This document shows positions 56,735 to 64,000 of a stretch of DNA of 64,000 bases, piece by piece. The notes under the pieces were generated by a model. That model did no database searches. It had not been told where the DNA came from and worked only from the letters and a program-made list of their open reading frames with translations. Source of the DNA: Spizellomyces punctatus DAOM BR117 (Eukaryota > Chytridiomycota > Chytridiomycetes > Spizellomycetales > Spizellomycetaceae). Each line of letters opens with the position of its first letter. Position 1 is the stretch's first letter. The translations under genes were made by a program, and so were the position numbers. The stretch covers positions 816,614 to 880,613 of the forward strand of contig NW_015971546.1 in the NCBI RefSeq assembly GCF_000182565.1. The letters run 5' to 3'.

Positions 56735-58186
56735 TGGATGATTTGACTAGAATTTGGTGTAAATAGTTTCTGGAATTAATGTGGGATCTAGTGGCAAGCT
56801 ACTGTGAATGTTTGCATGCCATAGTTTGCTGGTGATGCTTTGAGCGGATCATTGTTGCCCCTTTGTTCGAGCAAAATCAGCGTTTATTGCAAGACCGCCT
56901 TTTATTCCTTGTCCACTAGACCGAAACTCACAGGGATATATCTCAAATGTAGAGCCACTTTTATTCTGTTGTAACACCCGCGCGGGCTAATCTGCATCAC
57001 TAGGTCGTCTGGTCTCTGCGGTTTTGACCAAGCGGCAGGGTACATAGCGGCAGGCGTTCTTTTGATGTATCGATCCCGAAATGCATGGCGATGCTAGAGC
57101 TTGGTCTGGCCTTTCAGCTGCATCCTGCTGACAAGGGGGTCAGGTGTCTGGCCGGATATAGGGCATTCAGTTTGACGTCGAATGATATGCTCTTCACGAT
57201 GGAGACAAGCCACTGTCCAGGTCGAATGAGTTCAGGAAAAGGGGTACATTGGCTTTGTTTGTCGCCATGAGCGGGTTCAGTTACGTTGGAAAAGTTTGAC
57301 GACATTGTGCTCACCACAAAACAAGAGGCAAGTTGAATATCAGAAACCTTTCATTTGTACAGTGTTCGTACAGCTCGGCAGTTGTGTCGACCCGTATCTG
57401 TGAATGAAAAATATGTATGAAAGCACCTACGCCAGTCCATGGGGACGTTTCCCGCTGAGACGTCTTTGTGCGGCTGGGTAGCTAGCCCTCACAGCCCATA
57501 TATCGACGCAGTATCCACTTGAATTATATGAGGTTGACTCAATACTAACCCCCTTCCTTCGCTCAGGAAATTCTTGCCGGGTCTGATGAAGGGATCGGTG
57601 GTGAAGGATCTACTGGCTGGCCGAGAGAGTACCGTGCGCGTGGATTCTCTGGCATTTATGTCGATGACAATCTCGGCATTGAACAAAGGTCCTTGCTGCT
57701 AAACGTCAAAATTGATCATTGCTGCCCGATGAAGTGTGCGATGTCGAGCTTTCTGATGGATTCAGGCTGGCAGACAGTAAGTGTACTAATAATGAACCCT
57801 ATATTGATACGCATCGCAGGATCTATGGCATTTAATGCAGCATTCTGAGTATTGACGCCTTGGATTTCTGCAATTCGCATAGCATACATGTAGCATACAG
57901 CTATCTGAGCATCCCGTGTCTGCCTATTCTCTCCCCTAGCCTCGTGGCTGTATTTCTTTATTATCTTAAATCTAAAATCCTCAGTACTTAAATAAAACAT
58001 GCCTTTGCATCCAATATAAATTCTGAATAATAATGTGATGTCAGCAGCAAAACGATCGTGGTAGACTTGCTCAAATATCGCGAATGACACGTGACTCAGC
58101 TATCGTTCAGTTCCGACCTTTGACACTTTTTTGACATTCGTTTTTTTTGCCATCTTGTCCATCTTTGCCGCGTTTTATCGTTCAAC
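56735..58186. other. Intergenic region, 1.45 kb, with CACGTGAC element
   Basis: No supported gene. Minus-strand frames at 57114-57317, 57489-57686 and 57716-58090 are moderately long but cannot be joined and match nothing. CACGTGAC at 58088-58095 lies 99 bp before the TraB-family start. Confidence 0.45.
58088..58095 (+). promoter_or_regulatory. CACGTGAC element upstream of the TraB-family gene
   Basis: Begins 99 bp before the ATG at 58187, which also favours that ATG over the alternative at 58389. Confidence 0.5.
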
Positions 58187-59604
58187 ATGTCGTCTTTTTG
58201 GAGGAATTTAACATCGTTACGACCAGCTTGGAGGGAATTGGCGTCGAATCATTGGAGATTTCTGCTGAGAAAGGTGGCCCCAACGAGGGCAGAGCAGCTT
58301 GATCAAAGTAAACAAATAGACTGTATCCGTTTCTTTTTCTTGATATTTTGATAATTATAAGTTTTTTTTTTTGTGTCGACTTCTTTCTATGATTATTCTT
58401 ACCGGTCTGCAACATAGTACTAATGTTCTACCTCCCGGTCCCGCCTTTATCTTGATACAAGTAAAATACAAGTCGGCTCACGCAGCATGGTATCAAGAAG
58501 CCGTGCTAAGACCTCTGGTGCATCCACTCGAAGGACGACGTATCCACATGGTGGGTGTGCATCATATTTCAAAGGCGTCGGATGTACTCCTTGAAAAGGT
58601 GGTGCGGGTAAAGTCGTCATCGTGAGTACCCTTTAGCTTGCAATGAAACGTATTCCATTGTGGTAGTAATTGCGGTGTATGCAGCCTAACAGCTATCCTC
58701 ATTGAAATGGATCAGAAGCGAACAGCGAATCAGATATGGTACCAGTTCAAAATGCAGGCACGACCCGGATCCGAGCGACTACGGGGAAACGAAATGGCGG
58801 TGGCGAGAGCGTTGGCGGAAAGATATAAACTTCTTTGCGTGGATGTAGACATTTATGTTGAAAATATCAAAGAGAATTGGGAAAAAGTGGATTGGAACAA
58901 GGTGGAGAAGGTTTATGGTCTTCAGGTTTTGTCATGGATGAAAGGTTCCAGTATCTGGTCTGTTTAGCAATGGAGTGTGAAACAGTTTTTTCTCATATGC
59001 TTTTTGTCTTGTTTTCAGATATTCAATTTGAAGGCAACAATCCCAAACTCCGAAAACCTACGGCCATTTCCGTGAAGCCCCTCCTCAAAGCACTCGTACT
59101 AAATAAATTACGGAACCCCATTTCAAGGAAGTTGATGGGCCCAGAGTTTGCTAAAGATCTTGCCAACGATCGAGTTTCACCTATCGACATTGATAAATTC
59201 AACGAGTGGCAGAGAATGTTTACTCCACTTGACCATTTGTCGACAATAGTGTTGCGAGACATTTACATGGCTGAGAATGTTCACAAGTTGTGCTTGGTAA
59301 TAATGTTCAGCCGTTGCCACGGGGCATTTTCATGATTCTGATTACAACTCTGCTTCCTCAGGATCTCCACGAAGCAAAGATACCTGGCGATATTGTCCTT
59401 GTTATTGGGAAATCACATGTCTCGGGCATTAGGGCAATCTGGGATAAGGTCTGTCAAATGCAGATTGAACGGCCAGGGTTCCCGGATTACGATAATACAT
59501 CCAAGAAATGGTTGAGAGGTAAAAGTTCCGTTACGGCAGATAAAAGTTCTGTTACGGGAGATACTCGAAAGGTGGTTGGGCAGAAGAAGAAAAAGAAGCG
59601 ATGA
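58187..59604 (+). CDS. TraB/PrgY-family protein, probably mitochondrial (344 aa)
   Basis: Model: 58187-58307, 58462-58621, 58685-58917, 59019-59296, 59362-59604; phases agree (1035 nt). The first 40 residues (MSSFWRNLTSLRPAWRELAS...) are Arg/Ser/Trp-rich without acids at the start, like a mitochondrial presequence. The TraB core reads RRIHMVGVHHISKASDVLLE then AILIEMDQKRTANQIWYQFK, matching the G-x-x-H(V/I)S and VE(L/M)D..R motifs. Near the C-terminus, GDIVLVIGKSHVSGI matches the second G-x-H-V-x-G-I motif. The tail carries a duplicated KSSVT unit and ends in lysines. Members include bacterial PrgY and human TRABD; a metalloprotease-like fold is proposed for the superfamily. The 154-nt first intron is unusually long here; an alternative start is the ATG at 58389. 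Confidence 0.75.
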
Positions 59605-59920
59605 GCTGAATTGGTGTACGTTTAGTTGGGCATTTATCTAGTGTTTACAGAATTTATGGATAGGCATAATTCAAATATTGATACTCGCGTTAGTCCGCTA
59701 CCGTTACAGCATAGCATGGGTGTGCCGTGTACGATCGCATTTGTGCGTTTTTGATGAACATCACTAGAATACATTCCATCTTAGCATCCTGCCTAAACAG
59801 CTTTTATTCACACTTTTGTATTAATAGGCCCTTTGCGAGTATTCGTACATTGTAAGGTATCAGCTTCCTATCTGGGCAATTCTACATACATACACTACTA
59901 CGTCGTACCTTCATCTCACT

Positions 59921-61641
59921 TCATCTAGGATCTCTCGCCAAACCTTCCCACAAAGCCCTCATCAAACTCCTCTCATTCGTGACCGGTACATCACCGCTAC
60001 TCTCCCAGACAATCACACCCTTGAGTCCTCTTTCCCATACATACCGACATTTAGCACGAATGGATTGGGGTGTGTCGTATGAGTTTAGGATGCGGCGATG
60101 GGGGTCGTATGAGTATGATGCTTGAGCCTTGAAAATTTATAATGATGGTCAGTGGTGATTTGTACAATGAACAGCGTTTACAAAACCCTCGAGGATTGGG
60201 TTCATTACTCTACACACCTGTTCATCCCAATACTCCACTGCACCAGGTCTAGGCAGCGTCTTGTAGTCACACACTCCATCCTCCCAGCTTCGGTCTTCCA
60301 CGACACCCGATGAAGGCGCGCCCAAACCAGTCGTATTGGCAAATCCTCGTGAGTAGGCCGCGGCGCCTATGACCAGTTTGTGAGGGGGCACACCGCGAGA
60401 TAGATATGCTTCAACTGAACGGGACACGGAGAGCGGGGCATATGGTGTTGAGATGAGGTTGGTTTGATGCCCAGCGGGACATGGTCCCCATGCAGAAGAC
60501 GCAAAATCTGGTCACATCACTGATTAGAAAGACGACGTGGAAGAAAATGGAACGAAAAAAAGAACTTACCATATGTCATCACATTGATTGTATCCAAATA
60601 TTGCACCATCTCGCGTAATGGTAAAACATCCATTTTCGCCGGATCACCCGTCACACAAGCCGAAATCTCAAAATGGGAGCGACCAGTTGCATTCAATCTG
60701 TGTCGCAAGAGACGAAGAAACGCGCCAAAGTTTTGTGGGTCCTCTGCTCGGACAATGTTGCCGGGGGCACCGTAGTTTTGATTCGGTGGAGAAATGTATT
60801 CCCAGTCTCTGTGATAGCAACGGGTGTTAGAAAGCGAATGAAATATGTTTGGTAGACAATGAGAAACAAACAGCAACTCACATATCGACCCGGTTGAACA
60901 CCCCTGGCCACCGCTCAAAACATTCCAAAATCCCTTCCACGAAAGCTTCGCGTTCCCTCTCGCCCTTTACGGCATCTGAGAATCCCTTACTCAACGTCCA
61001 CCCACCAACACTCAGCCCAACATTAAACTTTAACCCAAGCTTCTTCAACTTAAGCAACTGCCCAAAATTCCCCCACGGGCCTTTATTCTCGGGTGTCTCG
61101 TTCCATGAGTCTGGCGGTGGGACGCCTTCATCGGGGTTCGTGTACCGCTTGTCCGTGTCCGCCCATGCATCCGTAGAGGTGGGAACGAGGTGATGCGGCG
61201 GATTTGGTGATGGACGAAGGTCAAAGAAGGCGTAGTTGATATCAGAGATGTATTGGATTGGAAGGTCCTTTATTTGAAAGTTTCGGCCGTAGGTTGCCCA
61301 GTTGGTATGGTAGACTATCAGTTTTTTACCGGTGGCTGTTTTTGAACATGGAGCAGAAGGAAATTGAAACAGCGCTTAGAGAACTGCCTTGTGTTCGTTT
61401 ACTGGGATTGCAACCGCGCTATGCACTTACGCCATTCATAAACCTGGTCAGTCACACCATCTTGGGCCATGTCTTTGGACTTGTTACGGAAGAGTCGGTA
61501 AGCGAAAAGCAGCAACGATAAAACGAAAAGAGTCCTATATCGATATCGCATATACGATGCGTCCCAGCCGTGAAGATGGGGAGCTGAAATGACGGCAAAA
61601 AGCTCGGCTGGTTTCTCGGCTGTGTACGTGATATGACTCAT
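59921..61641 (-). CDS. GH18 chitinase with N-terminal membrane anchor (459 aa)
   Basis: Five exons, 61641-61431, 61314-60882, 60808-60570, 60507-60218, 60127-59921; phases agree (1380 nt). The N-terminus has a basic/aromatic stretch then the hydrophobic span RTLFVLSLLLFAYRLF, so a type II membrane protein with a luminal or extracellular enzyme is expected. The GH18 barrel begins YHTNWATYGRNFQ, has LKFNVGLSVGGWTLSKGFSD and the catalytic FNRVDIDWEY (DxDxE-type, Glu as acid; the motif is split by an intron after the isoleucine codon's second base). The +1 subsite motif is INVMTYDFASSAWGPCPAGH and the final strand WERGLKGVIVWESSGD. Hydrolysis of chitin is expected. It lies 240 bp from the acyltransferase gene, same strand. 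Confidence 0.92.
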
Positions 61642-61881
61642 CAGCGGAGTTACCAGTGTATTTCCCCCATCAACCCAACCGAATGCGGCCCGTTATTTTA
61701 CTCGATGCTCATGCATGCAGTTTTAAATGCTCAAGAATAGTCAATTGAGATAATGTCATCATAATACAAAGAAAGTAGTAATACAAGAATTACGGTACAT
61801 GCTAAAATCCAGCAATCTATCCCCGTCCAGCTTAATACACCAGATATATACAGTCTTACCTACACAGGCGACTGCTGTCTT

Positions 61882-63747
61882 CTACACCTGAACCTCCGAC
61901 GTCCTTCTTCTATATCTGCTAATAGACCTCTTGAAAATCGCATATTTACGCCCAGGGTATGCCTTTATTGTACGCCATGTACGCCAACTCCATGCTCGCC
62001 ACGCTGCAGGCGAGTTCGCCTTGGCACGCCTCCTAGTCCACGCCATGAAGCTCCCTACAGACCACTCTGCTTTCATAAGTCTCTCCAACCATCGACCGAA
62101 ATCCATGCTCCATTGATCAAATGTTTTGTAAAACAGCCAAGACACGACAAGGATCATGGCGAAGGTGGAGCAATAAACCAGACCTACTTTCAGCCACCAT
62201 GGTCGGCCAGGAAGACCTCGAAAGATGATTGAAACCATGATGGAGCCAAATGTGAGGAAAACGACGGGGTGTAGGAGATACATCCCGAAACTGACTCTTC
62301 CCAAGAATTTGATCGGGCTAATTTCGAATACTCGTTGGAGCAAGGGTGTTACTTCGAGGAGTAACGCGAAGCAGGTTGATGAATAAAAATAGTTGATATG
62401 AAATTGATACCACGGCGGCTCAAAGTCCCGTCCGATAGCAGCTTTACCAGTGTCGAATGACCAGCCTAAACAAACATGTGAGTCTTATGACTCTAATATA
62501 CGGTATGATATCATCATCGAACCGCATGCACTCACCTGCTGACCATTCTGACAGTTTATCGGACAGTTTTGGAAACTGCACCATAGTAATTAGCGTCAAG
62601 AACACCAACGCAAGTCGAAACGGCCATATCAACCGAGATGACTGTATTCGTCCGAAAACGCCGGATTGTGCGAGATCAGCAAGCCACAGTCCGACCATAA
62701 AATCGGCAAACCACGTTTCTGTCCAAAAGAACCAAAAGACCAAGACAGCGTAGATGACCCATCGATGTCGAAAGTACGATTGGGTAATTAGCGCTACTAT
62801 AAAGACGAGGAACGATCCTTGCAGCTCTATGCCAATTGTCCATTGGGGTGCGTGTGGGTAATTGACTGAGCGTCCTCCTGGAACAAACTACTCGATCAAA
62901 CGCATCAGATGCATTCGGCAGCAATGGAAATGAGCAATAACACAGTTCCACGTACCAACGTCAAGGTGTTTAATATGGCATTACTCAATGTCGGCTCCTC
63001 AAAGCCTTTGACTGTGCCTTCTGCCGATCGCCACGAATCTAGTACGGAAGCCGCGTCATGAACTGGCGCATACCAATTCAGCCGATACACTGCCCAATGT
63101 ATCAGAAGGGATCCAAAAACAGGGATAATCAAGCGAAATGGTCGTCGAAAGAATGCGCTCGCGAGACGATCTGAATCCGGTTTTTTGAGATATGCGATGG
63201 CAAGGACGCGACCCGAGAGAATGAAAAAGAGGCTAACCGCAAGTTTCCCTGCAACAAACACCTAAACACCCATGTTGAGAGTTTACAAGAGGGATTCCAT
63301 GTATATAATCATGACGATCAGATATGTGTAGCATACCTTTCCGAATTGATACCCGATCTTTCCCCAGTTTTCCTTGGTGGTTTGATCGTAACTCAAATTG
63401 TACAGTGTAAAGTGCTCATTCAAGACGATGCAAGCCGCTAATCCTCGAAGACCTTCCAAATAATCCAACTTTCTGACGACCTTTTTCTGCTCTATCGGGG
63501 AAACAGGCGAAGGATGGGAAGTCACTGAGTGGGGTAATGGTTTCGTCAGCGAACATCCTGTGCTGGTGCGCGCTAAAGGAAAGATCGGCATGTCAATCTT
63601 TCTAGCGCTATTCTGTTTCTCGTCGTCAGAAACATTAAGGGTGACTTCGTCGGTTGAAGCTTCACTATCCACGGATGAAATTGATGACGGCGCTGGAATA
63701 TGCAATACCTCGTGCTCTATCCTTTGTCGGGAAGCCATGTCGTTCAT
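61882..63747 (-). CDS. Acyltransferase-3 (OafA-like) multi-pass membrane protein (550 aa)
   Basis: Four exons, 63747-63337, 63261-62956, 62887-62536, 62465-61882; phases agree (1653 nt). After a disordered Ser-rich N-terminus comes KLDYLEGLRGLAACIVLNEH, the family-defining first helix with its catalytic-type histidine. Then follow LFFILSGRVLAIAYLKKPDS (FFxLSGxxL motif), FFRRPFRLIIPVFGSLLIHW, HAPQWTIGIELQGSFLVFIV (the W-T-(I/L)-x-x-E motif) and FLGRVSFGMYLLHPVVFLTF near the end. About ten spans in total. The family (PF01757) transfers acetyl or other acyl groups to sugars or lipids across a membrane. A basic cytosolic tail (TRRRAKANSPAAWRAW...) closes the protein. The start at 63747 (MNDMASRQ) is the first in-frame ATG outside the poly-F reading. 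Confidence 0.9.
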
Positions 63748-63956
63748 TATCAAGCTTCCCGTTTGAAAAAAAAAACAGACCAAAAAACCACTCGATGAAA
63801 AAGACCTTTACAAGTACCCTTGATCGTTCAGCCCATACCACTGCCTGCACATTACGTAACCGACGCAACTCCGCCACTGGGCCATGATTTCATTTGCTAT
63901 ATTTGGTTACATGATACCCAATTGAGTGTGGTTGTCTTTTGGTTAAATCAGCCAAA

Positions 63957-63964
63957 TGACGTCA
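63957..63964. promoter_or_regulatory. Palindromic TGACGTCA (CRE-type) site
   Basis: Perfect CRE/ATF palindrome, 210 bp upstream of the acyltransferase ATG (minus strand) and close to the right edge. It would be a site for CREB/ATF-type bZIP factors. Confidence 0.4.
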
Positions 63965-64000
63965 CGGGTCCTTGGAGCATTGAGCACTGGTTTGCTGGGC

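Noticed and set aside
57716-58090. 124-codon minus-strand frame
   Set aside because: It ends against the TraB promoter and its composition matches no protein family. No supporting exons.

Overview
The window is nuclear DNA from a eukaryote with small, very dense introns (mostly 47-85 nt, GT..AG, donors such as GTAAGT/GTACGT). Gene content points to a fungus and most likely an early-diverging, zoosporic one (Chytridiomycota-like). It carries a GH18 chitinase, a fungal-type PFS2, a NUP98-NUP96 precursor and a 375-residue actin. These sit beside genes more typical of flagellated or animal-side lineages: CRIPT, an MTH1-type NUDT1, a Jupiter/HN1-like protein, a calcyphosin-like protein, an EF-hand mitochondrial carrier and a candidate insect-gustatory-receptor-like 7TM protein. 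The species call is inference. No mobile element, CRISPR array, rRNA or tRNA was recognised.

Layout. 1-3.4 kb: 3' end of a pepsin-type protease, a 1.9-kb non-coding stretch, then a small multi-pass membrane protein. 3.7-10.5 kb, all minus strand: NUDT1 (7 exons), an intron-rich multi-pass membrane protein of unknown family, and a large protein with a degenerate phage-type Dam methyltransferase domain. 11-18.3 kb: CRIPT, an acidic/basic hypothetical protein, a Jupiter-like gene, prephenate dehydratase (9 exons), a HAD phosphatase and splicing factor SYF2. 19-28.4 kb: actin, Ca-regulated mitochondrial carrier, thioredoxin-like protein, calcyphosin-like protein, beta-carbonic anhydrase. 29.3-37.2 kb: a tandem-calponin-homology/coiled-coil protein, then two minus-strand multi-pass membrane proteins, one a 7TM GR-like candidate, and a possible small gene. 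37.8-51.4 kb: NUP98-96, a 49-residue-repeat protein, a single-pass membrane protein and a BTB protein. 51.4-54.9 kb is gene-poor. 54.9-64 kb: PFS2, a TraB-family protein, a membrane-anchored GH18 chitinase and an acyltransferase-3 protein.

Most genes are housekeeping: RNA processing (SYF2, PFS2), nuclear transport (NUP98-96), cytoskeleton (actin, CH-domain protein, Jupiter-like), amino-acid synthesis (prephenate dehydratase), nucleotide sanitation (NUDT1), mitochondria (carrier) and cell wall (chitinase, acyltransferase). They are not arranged as a pathway cluster. The most unusual items are the Dam-derived protein, the GR-like 7TM protein, the 49-residue-repeat protein, and a CACGTGA[C/T] element lying 93-105 bp before the start codon of several genes. 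Gene models were spliced by eye; where exon phases and total length agree this is stated, and where a start or splice site is unresolved that is stated too.
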